Made by a program: the position numbers and the translations under genes
Shown here: positions 18,084-26,400 of the stretch, piece after piece
How positions within the stretch are numbered: the stretch's first letter is position 1
How the letters are laid out: each line of letters begins with the position of its first letter
NCBI GenBank assembly: GCA_948436975.1
Contig: CAOJJB010000012.1
Span: 1-56,579 of the forward strand
DNA: 56,579 nucleotides
Direction: 5' to 3'
From: an uncultured Clostridium sp.
Lineage (GTDB): Bacteria; Bacillota; Clostridia; TANB77; CAG-508
The notes under the pieces: model-generated
The model's database searches: none
What the model was told of the DNA's origin: nothing
Seen by the model: only the letters and a program-made list of their open reading frames with translations

Positions 18084-18680
18084 TTAAATTTTTAAAATTT
18101 TTTCTATCTGCTTTATATCTTTAAATAGTATCGTTTTAAATCCCATTCTATTTGCACTCTCTATATTTGCCTTTGTATCATCTATAAATATTGATTTCTT
18201 TATATCTATTTTATATTTATTTATTAAATTATAATAAATTTCATTATTTGGTTTACTAACATTTTCAAAGCATGAAAATACTCCTCCATCAGCTATTTGT
18301 ATTATTTCAAAATTATCTTTAATATAGTTATAAGTATCTTCTATTATGTTAGAACATAAATATATTTTATATCCTCTTTGTTTTAATATTTTATAATATT
18401 TTATCATATCTTTTTTTGGTGGTAACATATATTTTAGATTTTCTTTACTAAGTATTTGTTCTATTTCATTTTTATAATTTAAATTTTCATTAACTAAATA
18501 TTCAATTAACTCACTATTAGTTATTATTCCATTTAAACAATCTTTCCATTTTTGATTATGAAATATTATATTATTTAATTCGTTTCTTTTAGTATTTTCT
18601 ATATTTAATTTGTCTAAATATGTTTTTGGATTATAATCAACTAATACTCCACCTATATCAAATATTATATTTTCTATCAT
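18084..18680 (-). CDS. HAD-IA hydrolase
   Basis: 198 aa. FDIGGVLVDYNPKTYL (motif I, with the Gly-Gly-Val-Leu variant), LCSNI (motif II), SKPNNEIYYNLI (motif III Lys) and FIDDTKANIESA (motif IV). Resembles the YihX/haloacid-dehalogenase-like phosphatases. ATG at 18680 has GGAG upstream inside the longer alternative frame. Four bases or so separate it from the downstream DHH upstream region, so cotranscription is likely. Confidence 0.8.
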   Translation of the reverse strand: MIENIIFDIGGVLVDYNPKTYLDKLNIENTKRNELNNIIFHNQKWKDCLNGIITNSELIEYLVNENLNYKNEIEQILSKENLKYMLPPKKDMIKYYKILKQRGYKIYLCSNIIEDTYNYIKDNFEIIQIADGGVFSCFENVSKPNNEIYYNLINKYKIDIKKSIFIDDTKANIESANRMGFKTILFKDIKQIEKILKI

Positions 18681-18794
18681 ATTTTTCTCCATATCTATTT
18701 TCAATTATTGAAAATAAAACATATTATTTCTGTTATACTTATCACAATTTAACTTTTCTTTTTCATATATACATTCTTGTAAATTTATATTATT

Positions 18795-19319
18795 TTAATT
18801 TATAACTTTATAATGAACTTGTAAAATATCACTTTTTTCTTCTACAAATTTTTCAAGCTTTAATTTACTTTCAAAATAATTACCTATAAATAATGGTATT
18901 CCTTCATTAAGTATAAAAGGATTATAATTTAAAATTATATTATTAACTATATTTTTTTCCATAAATGCATTATTTATAGTTGCGCCACCTGAAACTAATA
19001 ATCTATTATATTTTAATTTTTTACACATCTCTAAACAACTTTCTATAGAATTACAATATGTAACGTTTGAATATTCTCTTTTAATATCATTTATTCTACT
19101 TAAAATAATTATATTAATATTTTTTAAATCATTTAAATAATTTTTCTCCCAAGATAGTATATTTTCCCAAGTTTTTCTTCCCCATATAAGTACATCATAT
19201 TCTTTTAATAATTCTATCATTATTTCCCATCCTCTATATAATAAAAAATCCTCTTTACCATCATTTGTTGCTATTAAACCGTTTATAGAACATGCCATTT
19301 CTATTGTTATTTCTCTCAT
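18795..19319 (-). CDS. Dihydrofolate-reductase-like (RibD C-terminal family) protein
   Basis: 174 aa. MREITIEMACSINGLIATND opens with the family's S-x-D/N-G element, WGRKTWENIL and LVSGGATINNAF (NADPH-binding SGG) follow, and a C-terminal IILNYNPFILNEGIPLF ends the fold. Related to YyaP/RibD_C reductases; substrate unknown. GGAGG lies 13 bases upstream of the ATG, a long spacing. Confidence 0.75.
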   Translation of the reverse strand: MREITIEMACSINGLIATNDGKEDFLLYRGWEIMIELLKEYDVLIWGRKTWENILSWEKNYLNDLKNINIIILSRINDIKREYSNVTYCNSIESCLEMCKKLKYNRLLVSGGATINNAFMEKNIVNNIILNYNPFILNEGIPLFIGNYFESKLKLEKFVEEKSDILQVHYKVIN

Positions 19320-19462
19320 TAAATATGCATAACCTCCTTCCTTTAATACTTAATATAATCAATAAATTTTATTTTTCTGTATACTTTATACCTTTAAATA
19401 TTTCTTTAAATCCCATACTTTTGTAAATTCTTTTAGGATGTTATTTTATCATAAGCACTAAA

Positions 19463-19499
19463 AAAAAGAAAGTGTCTTATTTTTAAACACTTTCTTTTT
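19463..19499 (-). terminator. Rho-independent terminator of the NMN adenylyltransferase-like gene
   Basis: 13-bp stem (19463-19475 with 19487-19499) with a T-run on the minus strand, about 40 bp past the stop at 19540. The rest of 19320-19539 shows no other gene. Confidence 0.8.
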
Positions 19500-19539
19500 G
19501 GTAAAACATCTTATACTATCTAATCATTTGTATTTAAAT

Positions 19540-20106
19540 TTAGTTTTCTTCATTTAAAAATTTTTGTATTCTTTTATCTATATTGTGTTCAACAATATAA
19601 TTATATACAAAATTTGGAACAAACTGTTTCCAGTCTTTCTCTTCTTGTATACATTTCCTAATATCTGATGCACTAATTCCTTTTTCTTCTAATGTAACTC
19701 TCCATAGAACTTCAACATCTAATTTTAGATCATTTTGTAAAGATTTTAGTTTTTCTTCTCCCCATTCATCATATATTGTCATATAAAATTTAGCATCTAA
19801 AGGGACATAATTAAATATTTTTTCAGGAAAATTTATAGGAAATGGAACTATATCAAACTCTTCTTCTTTCACGCCTGCTTCAATTAACGAATATTTTATA
19901 CATTCCATTCTTTCAAAAAATGTTAATGGATTTGAACTTCTTTTTGATCTATGTGGATTACTTGAAGTATATTTTGTTAAATCTACTTCTGGATTACAAA
20001 TTCCTATAATCAAATATTCACATTTTTCTTTACCTGCTAATAAATATTTAATATGATCATTATGTAATACTTGAAATCTTCCATGAATAACTCCTACTTT
20101 ATCCAT
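19540..20106 (-). CDS. NadM/NMNAT-like nucleotidyltransferase
   Basis: 188 aa. GRFQVLHNDHIKYLLAG carries the nucleotidyltransferase HxxH (H-N-D-H), and GISASDIRKCIQEE carries the ISxxxxR motif. The overall pattern fits nicotinamide-nucleotide adenylyltransferase of the archaeal/bacterial NadM type (NMN + ATP to NAD+). Another nucleotidyltransferase substrate is possible. AAGGTG precedes ATG; monocistronic with its own terminator. Confidence 0.75.
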   Translation of the reverse strand: MDKVGVIHGRFQVLHNDHIKYLLAGKEKCEYLIIGICNPEVDLTKYTSSNPHRSKRSSNPLTFFERMECIKYSLIEAGVKEEEFDIVPFPINFPEKIFNYVPLDAKFYMTIYDEWGEEKLKSLQNDLKLDVEVLWRVTLEEKGISASDIRKCIQEEKDWKQFVPNFVYNYIVEHNIDKRIQKFLNEEN

Positions 20107-20201
20107 TTTTACACCTTCCTTCTTTATCTCTTATATTTTAATTATAAAATGATATTTTCAAAGTGTAAAATGAATATTTAGATATTAGATATTACCTACA
20201 G

Positions 20202-21089
20202 TTATTTCTTATCATTAATAAAATTATTTTTTATTATTTTTATTAATTCATTTAAATTTTCAAACTTATTATCTGTATTTATATATATTCCAAAATCAAT
20301 TGGATTTATTTTAAATTCTGTTTCTAATATAAACAAATTACCTTTTTCAATTTCTTCTTCTAAAAATTCTTTTGTAACTAAGCCTATTCCATCAGAATTT
20401 TTTATTGTATCTGCAATAGCTTTATATGTCATATGTCTTATATTCTTAAAATCTTCATATTTACAATTTAATGAATCAAAAAAATTATATGGTGTTTCTG
20501 AAGTTTTCTTTGGCATATATAATTTTGAATGTTTTATCTCTTCCAATGTAATTTTTTTATTTTTATTTTTAAAATTCTCATTTACAATCAAAACTTCATT
20601 CCATTCTCCAAGTTTTATAAATTTTATATTTTTATCAAGTTTTTTTATTTTTATTTTTTTAGAAAATATAATATCTAATTCTTTGTTTTTTAGTTCTGTA
20701 AGCATTTGATAATTTTCATGATTTATCATATTTATTTTAGATTCTAAATCTTTTTCATAATATTTACTTACACATGGATAAAAAATTCTATTTAATATTG
20801 TTGAATGTATTCCTAAATTAATATCTTTAGTTCCATAATACTTATTTTCTATATTTATTAGAAACTTTGTTTCTTCTTTTATTTCTTCATACAATTTTTG
20901 CCCTTGATTTGTTAAAACTATTCCATGATTACTTCTTTTAAACAATTTAACTTGTAAATAGTTTTCTAAATTCTTTATATGCTTTGTAATAGCTGGCTGT
21001 GTTAGATTTAATTTTTCACTTGCTCTTGTTATATTTTGTTCTTCTGCTACAATTATAAATATTCTATATAATTCTAGATTTATCATCAT
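20202..21089 (-). CDS. LysR-family transcriptional regulator
   Basis: 295 aa. The N-terminal winged HTH is seen in LYRIFIIVAEEQNITRASEK and LNLTQPAITKHIKNLENYL, followed by a substrate-binding domain reading LGIHSTIL onward. AGAGGAAA precedes the ATG pair at 21089/21086; the longer TTG-started frame overlaps that site. It directly follows the MBL gene and may regulate it, though LysR genes are more often divergent from their targets. Confidence 0.85.
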   Translation of the reverse strand: MMINLELYRIFIIVAEEQNITRASEKLNLTQPAITKHIKNLENYLQVKLFKRSNHGIVLTNQGQKLYEEIKEETKFLINIENKYYGTKDINLGIHSTILNRIFYPCVSKYYEKDLESKINMINHENYQMLTELKNKELDIIFSKKIKIKKLDKNIKFIKLGEWNEVLIVNENFKNKNKKITLEEIKHSKLYMPKKTSETPYNFFDSLNCKYEDFKNIRHMTYKAIADTIKNSDGIGLVTKEFLEEEIEKGNLFILETEFKINPIDFGIYINTDNKFENLNELIKIIKNNFINDKK

Positions 21090-21113
21090 TTTTCTATTTC
21101 CTCTTAAAATCAA

Positions 21114-21914
21114 TTATATTTCAATTATTTCTAACTCATCTGGTACATAGATATTACCTTTAAAATTTTCCTTTGCCTCTTTTGTATAAAGCATTTTTCT
21201 ATCTTTCCCATGCGTTTCTTCTGTGTGATATAAAATTAAATTTTTTACATTTAAGTCGTTCATAACTTTGCTTACACTTTTAACTGTTGAATGATTTTTT
21301 TGATAAGCATGAAAAATACTTTCTTCTAAATCTAAACAAAAAGCCTCATGCATAACATAATCAGCTTCTCTAACTCGATCATATAAATTAGAACTTAAAG
21401 TTATATCTCCTAAAAACAGTAATTTTTTTCCATTTATAATACCTTCAAAACCAAATTGTTTTGTATCTTTTGCATTTACATCAAAAAATGTATAATTTAC
21501 TCCATTAATATTAATTTTTTCATCATTTTTTAAAATATGAAATTCTATAATTTTTAATAATTCTTTTATAAGTTTTTCTGGTAATGTATATTTACAAATT
21601 TCCAATATTGATTCATATACTACATCATTACAATATATATTTAATTTATTCTTGATTTTTCCATTTATTAAAGCTACTGAAATCTTTTTTAAAATCCATA
21701 TAAGTCCTAATATATGATCTGTATGATTATGAGAAATAAAAATATGTTTAAGATCTATTATATTTATATTAAACTTTTTTAATCTTTTTATTATTTCAAT
21801 GCTCCCTCCTGTATCTATTAAAAAATTATCATTTTCATTTTGTATAAGAAAACATGTATTATATAAATTTAATACTCCACCATGACCTGTTCCTAACATA
21901 ACTATTTTTTGCAT
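21114..21914 (-). CDS. MBL-fold hydrolase (RNase Z-like subgroup)
   Basis: 266 aa. FISHNHTDHILGL is the HxHxDH motif, LFLGDITL supplies the bridging Asp, and LILYHTEETHG the final His. The N-terminal VMLGTGHGGVLNLYNTCFLI is typical of the RNase Z/phosphodiesterase-like clade; the exosite of tRNase Z was not seen. Upstream of, and cotranscribed with, the LysR gene. Substrate unknown. Confidence 0.8.
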   Translation of the reverse strand: MQKIVMLGTGHGGVLNLYNTCFLIQNENDNFLIDTGGSIEIIKRLKKFNINIIDLKHIFISHNHTDHILGLIWILKKISVALINGKIKNKLNIYCNDVVYESILEICKYTLPEKLIKELLKIIEFHILKNDEKININGVNYTFFDVNAKDTKQFGFEGIINGKKLLFLGDITLSSNLYDRVREADYVMHEAFCLDLEESIFHAYQKNHSTVKSVSKVMNDLNVKNLILYHTEETHGKDRKMLYTKEAKENFKGNIYVPDELEIIEI

Positions 21915-21969
21915 TTTCTACTATTCCTTTTCTAAATATATTTTTATTATAATATTGTATTAACCAATA

Positions 21970-22524
21970 TTATAATAAGTAACTTACTATATCTTCAAAT
22001 GTATCATATCCACTTTCACTATTGATATGTCCTGCATTTGGTATAAAAACTTGTTCTGTAGCAATTTTATCTGAAAACTCCTTTTCTACCTCATATTTTA
22101 CATATGGATCATTGTCTGAATAAAAGCATATTATTTCATTTGCATATTGTTTTACATCTTGTAAATTATCAAAATACATTGATTTATTAACTGCATCATA
22201 TTCTTCATTTATTCCTAAGTAATTATTGAATCCACATACAAATATTAATTTTTTCACTTTTACCTTATTTGCAGTTAAAAACTTTGATATAAATACTGGT
22301 GCAATACTATGACCTATTATTGTAGTATTTTCATTTATTAATCCTAAGTCTAAATAGTATTTAAGTAACTTACTCCAATTTTCGTAATTTTGATATCCTA
22401 CTCCAATAGGAAAGCTTGGTACATATACTTGTTTTCCTTCTTCTTCTATAAAATTATGTAGCCATCCTATCCAGTTTGAATATGGACTACTAAAACTTCC
22501 ATGTATTATAAAATAATTTTCCAT
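21970..22524 (-). CDS. RBBP9/YdeN-family alpha/beta hydrolase
   Basis: 184 aa. YFIIHGSFSSPYSNWIGWL is the oxyanion region, GHSIAP the nucleophile elbow (Ser; the last Gly of GxSxG is Ala), SDNDPYV the Asp, and NAGHIN the His. Typical length. A serine hydrolase of unknown substrate. GAGGAAG precedes ATG. Confidence 0.8.
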   Translation of the reverse strand: MENYFIIHGSFSSPYSNWIGWLHNFIEEEGKQVYVPSFPIGVGYQNYENWSKLLKYYLDLGLINENTTIIGHSIAPVFISKFLTANKVKVKKLIFVCGFNNYLGINEEYDAVNKSMYFDNLQDVKQYANEIICFYSDNDPYVKYEVEKEFSDKIATEQVFIPNAGHINSESGYDTFEDIVSYLL

Positions 22525-22610
22525 CTGATTCTTCCTCTATTTTTTATATAAGTTAATTATATTATATCTGTTTAATCTTTCATTCTGTAATAAATTATTT
22601 TTAGTTTCTA

Positions 22611-23030
22611 TTAACTGTTAATATCATTTTTCCAATCATAATTAAACATAGAAATTCCATCTATATTAAATCCAAATTTCTTATAATATTCTTCTTTGTC
22701 TAATTCTGTTGTTAAAATTCTTCTTCCAAATCCTTCAAATCTTTTCATAAAGTCATTCATCATTATTTTTCCTAATCCCATTTTTTGATAATTTGGCTTT
22801 ACAAGTAAATATGTGATAAAAACATTTATGTATCCATCTGTAATTGCAGATATTAATCCTACTAGTTCTTCATTATCCCATACTGTCATTACATATTCAC
22901 TATTTTTTATAGCATTATATAATTTAGTTGGATATTCTCCTGTTTTCCAGTTAACAGCTTTAAATAATTTTACCAATTGATTTTTAACTATATCTCTTTC
23001 ATATTTATATGTATAATTATTATCTTTCAT
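22611..23030 (-). CDS. GNAT-family N-acetyltransferase
   Basis: 139 aa. VKPNYQKMGLGKIMMNDFMK is the acetyl-CoA-binding motif A (Q-x-x-G-x-G), and EEYYKKFGFN is the usual motif B. Compact single domain. Substrate unknown. GGGAGA precedes ATG. Confidence 0.8.
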   Translation of the reverse strand: MKDNNYTYKYERDIVKNQLVKLFKAVNWKTGEYPTKLYNAIKNSEYVMTVWDNEELVGLISAITDGYINVFITYLLVKPNYQKMGLGKIMMNDFMKRFEGFGRRILTTELDKEEYYKKFGFNIDGISMFNYDWKNDINS

Positions 23031-23056
23031 TTACTCTCCCTCTATTATCCTTTAAT

Positions 23057-23237
23057 CTATATATTATTGGCTATATACCATTTGTACTCTCCTAGTTTAT
23101 TAAATAAATCTATATATTTTATCAGCATTCAAATAATTAACTACTGTTATTTTATTATTAAAAACATCTTTTAATATTTGCTGTAATTGTTCTAAAGCTT
23201 TTTACCCTATATTGCTTACCCTGTTATCTCTTGTCAT
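23057..23237 (-). pseudogene. Decayed short gene downstream of the S66 peptidase
   Basis: ATG at 23237 has GGGAG upstream. The frame reads MTRDNRVSNIG, then TAA (23202-23204), then KALEQLQQILKDVFNNKITV and YLNADKIYRFI before two stops. One base over, FNKLGEYKWYIANNI continues. Start signals, coding-like composition and a nonsense codon plus frameshift point to a recently inactivated gene. The family is unknown to me. Confidence 0.5.
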
Positions 23238-23248
23238 TTCTTACTCCC

Positions 23249-24169
23249 TTAATTTAAAAATTCATCTAATATCTCTATTTTATTATTATCTGAATCTATT
23301 TTACATTTCACACCTATTGGTATAATTCCATTTACCATTTGATGTCCAAAATCATTACATTTTATAATTGGAAACTTATATTCTTTTGTATATTCCAATA
23401 ATATATCCTCCATTTGTGGGAATGTATCTCCATTTTTTTGTAAATCATAATTATAACCAACAACAATACCTTTAACTTTATCAAACATTCCATATTGTTT
23501 TAAATGTGCAAACCTTCTTTGGCATTCGTTTGGCGATGTTCTATAACTTTCAATTAGTAATATGTTATCTTGCATATCTGGTAAATATTCTGTTCCTAAA
23601 AGATACATCATACTACCTAAATTAGTACCTATAATTTTTCCTTCTACATTTCCTTCTCTTATTATTTTCTTATTTCCAGTAATAAATTTTCCTATTTTTT
23701 TATTTACAAAAGCATTTTCAAACTCTTTGTATTTTTCTTCTGCATCCTCTTCTCCCAAACATACAAATGTTGAGCCATGAAATGTTACTAACCCAGTCTT
23801 ATTATAAATTGTTTGTAGTAAAACTGTTATATCACTATAACCTGTTAAAATTTTAGGATTTTGTTTTATTACATCATAATCTAATAAATCAATAAATGTA
23901 TTACAATTTTGTCCACCTTCTAAACATATAATAGCTTTTACTTCTTCATCTTTAAACATATTCATCATATCTTCTGCTTTTTGTTCTTTAGTCCCAGCTG
24001 TACCATAATAATTTTCTAATACATATTTTCCTCTTTTTATTTTAAATCCTTTGCTTTTTAGAAATTTTTCTGCTCTATAAAAATCTTCATATCTATTATA
24101 TAATTCCAAACTATTTGCTACCCCTACTACACCTATTGTATCACCATAATTTAATTTATTTGCTAACAT
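23249..24169 (-). CDS. LD-carboxypeptidase (peptidase S66)
   Basis: 306 aa. LTGYSDITVLLQTIYNKTG carries the nucleophile Ser, LLIESYRTSPNE the Glu, and DFGHQMVNGIIPIG the His of the Ser-Glu-His triad of muramoyltetrapeptide carboxypeptidase (LdcA) and MccF relatives. ATG at 24169 has AAGGAGAG upstream; 22 extra codons of the longer frame are discarded. Cytosolic peptidoglycan recycling is the usual role; microcin-type immunity is an alternative. Confidence 0.83.
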   Translation of the reverse strand: MLANKLNYGDTIGVVGVANSLELYNRYEDFYRAEKFLKSKGFKIKRGKYVLENYYGTAGTKEQKAEDMMNMFKDEEVKAIICLEGGQNCNTFIDLLDYDVIKQNPKILTGYSDITVLLQTIYNKTGLVTFHGSTFVCLGEEDAEEKYKEFENAFVNKKIGKFITGNKKIIREGNVEGKIIGTNLGSMMYLLGTEYLPDMQDNILLIESYRTSPNECQRRFAHLKQYGMFDKVKGIVVGYNYDLQKNGDTFPQMEDILLEYTKEYKFPIIKCNDFGHQMVNGIIPIGVKCKIDSDNNKIEILDEFLN

Positions 24170-24302
24170 AACAAAACTCTCCTTCTTTTTTTGAAATTCT
24201 ACCATAGTTTGACAAAAAAATAAAGCATATAACAAATTAAATTATTACATACTTTAAATTTAAGTTTTATCTCCAAACATTTATAAAATTTTCTTATCAA
24301 AA

Positions 24303-24467
24303 TTATACTACTCTGCACACCATATCAACTTCTATCGTTACCTTAATTTTATTATTTTCTGTTCTTTTACCCCTATTTTTACCTTTTCTTTCAAAACTAA
24401 TAAAATCCTCAAGAGCACTAAATTCAACTATTTCATCGTATCTTTTAGACCAATCAACGCCACACAC
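24303..24467 (-). CDS. Possible 54-aa ORF overlapping the rlmD 3' end
   Basis: A GTG-started frame directly after a TGA overlaps the last 40 bases of rlmD in another frame and runs 54 codons, reading RYDEIVEFSALEDFISFE then RKGKNRGKRTENNKIKVTIE to TAA at 24303. A stop-free run of this length with balanced composition is unlikely by chance at this AT content. It has no ribosome binding site of its own and could be translationally coupled, or could be the true end of a frameshifted rlmD. Confidence 0.3.
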   Translation of the reverse strand: MCGVDWSKRYDEIVEFSALEDFISFERKGKNRGKRTENNKIKVTIEVDMVCRVV

Positions 24468-25792
24468 TCAACATGGCTTGTAAATGGAAACATATCACAA
24501 ATAGCAAGCTTTTCTATCTCATATTTATCCTCTAAAAGCTTTAAATCTCTAGCCAAAGTAGAAGGATTGCAACTAACATACACTATTTTTAAAGGTTTTA
24601 CTTGTAATAAAGAATCTAAAGCTGTTTTATCGCAACCTTTCCTTGGAGGATCAAGAAAAACAACATCTGGCTTAATATTTTTTTCTTTAATAAAATTAGG
24701 TAATGTAACTTCTACATCACCAACTAAAAACTCTGTATTTTCAATATTATTTAACTTAGCATTTTCTCTTGCATCTTCAATTGCCTGTGGAACTGTTTCA
24801 ATTCCATATAGTGTTTTTACATTATTAGATGCAAAAATTCCAATAGTTCCTATTCCACAATATAAATCAAATACTATTTCATTTCCTGTAAGTTCTGCAA
24901 ATTCTATTGCTTTACCATATAATTTCTCAGTTTGAATTGGATTTACTTGATAAAAAGACATTGGCGAAATCTTAAACTTATATTTACCTAAATAATCATA
25001 TATGTAGCCTCTCCCATATATGACTATATTTTTATTTCCCAATATAACATTAGTATTTTTACTATTTACATTTTTTACAATTGTTTTTATCTGAGGATAT
25101 TTACTAGTAAGTTCTTTTACTAGTTCCTTCTCTCTTTCTAAACTTTGTGTATTAGTAACTAAAATAATCATTACTTCATTTGTCTTTTTTCCAATTCTAA
25201 TTACAATATGTCTTAATCCCCCTTTTAATGTAATTTCGTTATAAACAGACATATTATTTTCACACACAAATTTAAATATAGTATTTGCAATTTCTTGACT
25301 TAATTTATCTTGAATTTTACACTGTTTAGTTGGTATAATTTTATGAGTTCTTTGCGCAAATACTCCCATTTTAGGATTTCCATCTTCATCTATTCCAATG
25401 GGATATTGCAATTTATTTCTATAAAAAAAAGGTTCTTCCATTTTCAAAACTTCAGATACTTTTATTTCTCTTCCCAATGCTTTTTTTAAAGTTGATTCCA
25501 CTGAATTTTTTTTAATTTTTATAGTATTATCATAATCAATATGACGCATTGTACATCCACCACATTTAGAATATGTATTACAATCTTCTTCCATCCTTAT
25601 TTCTGATTTTTCTATGATTTCTAAAATCTTTGCAAAAGAGTGTGAAGTTGTTACTTTTAAAATTTTTATTTTCACTTTCTCTCCCTTAATAGCTTGTGGT
25701 ATAAATACAACCATTCCATCTATTTTCGCAATTCCCTCTCCTTGATAACCATTATCTATTATATCTACTATGTATTCTTCATTTTTCTTCAA
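24428..25792 (-). CDS. rlmD: 23S rRNA (uracil-1939-C5)-methyltransferase
   Basis: 454 aa. The N-terminal TRAM domain (YIVDIIDNGYQGEGIAKIDG), then the Fe-S cluster site CNTYSKCGGC with a preceding Cys, the SAM-binding FDLYCGIGTIGIFA, VFLDPPRKGCDK, and the catalytic Cys in VYVSCNPSTLARDL. Length is normal. TTG start at 25792 with GAGG nine bases upstream. RlmD and RlmCD relatives cannot be separated with certainty. Confidence 0.88.
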   Translation of the reverse strand: MKKNEEYIVDIIDNGYQGEGIAKIDGMVVFIPQAIKGEKVKIKILKVTTSHSFAKILEIIEKSEIRMEEDCNTYSKCGGCTMRHIDYDNTIKIKKNSVESTLKKALGREIKVSEVLKMEEPFFYRNKLQYPIGIDEDGNPKMGVFAQRTHKIIPTKQCKIQDKLSQEIANTIFKFVCENNMSVYNEITLKGGLRHIVIRIGKKTNEVMIILVTNTQSLEREKELVKELTSKYPQIKTIVKNVNSKNTNVILGNKNIVIYGRGYIYDYLGKYKFKISPMSFYQVNPIQTEKLYGKAIEFAELTGNEIVFDLYCGIGTIGIFASNNVKTLYGIETVPQAIEDARENAKLNNIENTEFLVGDVEVTLPNFIKEKNIKPDVVFLDPPRKGCDKTALDSLLQVKPLKIVYVSCNPSTLARDLKLLEDKYEIEKLAICDMFPFTSHVECVALIGLKDTMK

Positions 25793-25813
25793 TTAATACT
25801 ACCTCTTTCCATT

Positions 25814-26263
25814 TTATCTATCTCTACTTCTTCCTCCACCACTTCTTATTCTTTCTTGTTTCTCTTTTTCCTTTTCTTTCTGTTTTACTCCACCTTTTCT
25901 TTCTCTTTCCTCTATACTTTGTATTAGTTCATCTTCTTCTTTTTGCCTTTGTTTTTCCTTATACGCTCTACCTGTTGATATTATTCTATTTATTGTTTCT
26001 AAATCACATCTAATTCTTTCTTGAAAGCTTTGATTTTGCCTTTCTAATTGTTTTTTCCTTTTTCTTTTTAACTTTTCTAACTTATTCTTATCTAAAACAC
26101 CTATTTCGTCTAACTCATCTTCTAATTCTTCTAATTCTTCAATTGTTTTGATATCTTTTACTTTTTTCTTTATTTTTTCAAGCTTTTTTAATTCTTCATT
26201 GCTAGGTATCTTTTTTATATTATTTATTATTTTTTTTATTAAAGAATCATTTTTTTTATTCAT
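25814..26263 (-). CDS. Highly charged coiled-coil protein, unknown
   Basis: 149 aa, over half Lys, Glu, Arg or Gln, with heptads from about residue 18 to 140 and a Gly/Arg-rich tail (RIRSGGGRSRDR). No domain recognised. It could be an RNA-associated or structural protein; the Arg-Gly end suggests nucleic-acid contact. AAGGG precedes ATG; 21 bp upstream of rlmD. Confidence 0.6.
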   Translation of the reverse strand: MNKKNDSLIKKIINNIKKIPSNEELKKLEKIKKKVKDIKTIEELEELEDELDEIGVLDKNKLEKLKRKRKKQLERQNQSFQERIRCDLETINRIISTGRAYKEKQRQKEEDELIQSIEERERKGGVKQKEKEKEKQERIRSGGGRSRDR

Positions 26264-26365
26264 TTTTCTAACCCTTTTATTATTTTTAATTAAATATAAA
26301 ATATAATTTAGTATTTATACCATAAAAAATAACTATCTAAAACTTATAGAATTTTTATTTAATAC

Positions 26366-26400
26366 TGTTAGTTAATGGATCAAATATCCATTAACTAACA
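26366..26400. repeat. 14-bp hairpin overlapping the rnr stop codon
   Basis: 26366-26379 pairs with 26387-26400; the TAA of rnr and its last two codons form one arm. No T-run follows on the minus strand, so it may be a 3'-end stabilising structure rather than a simple terminator. Confidence 0.5.
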
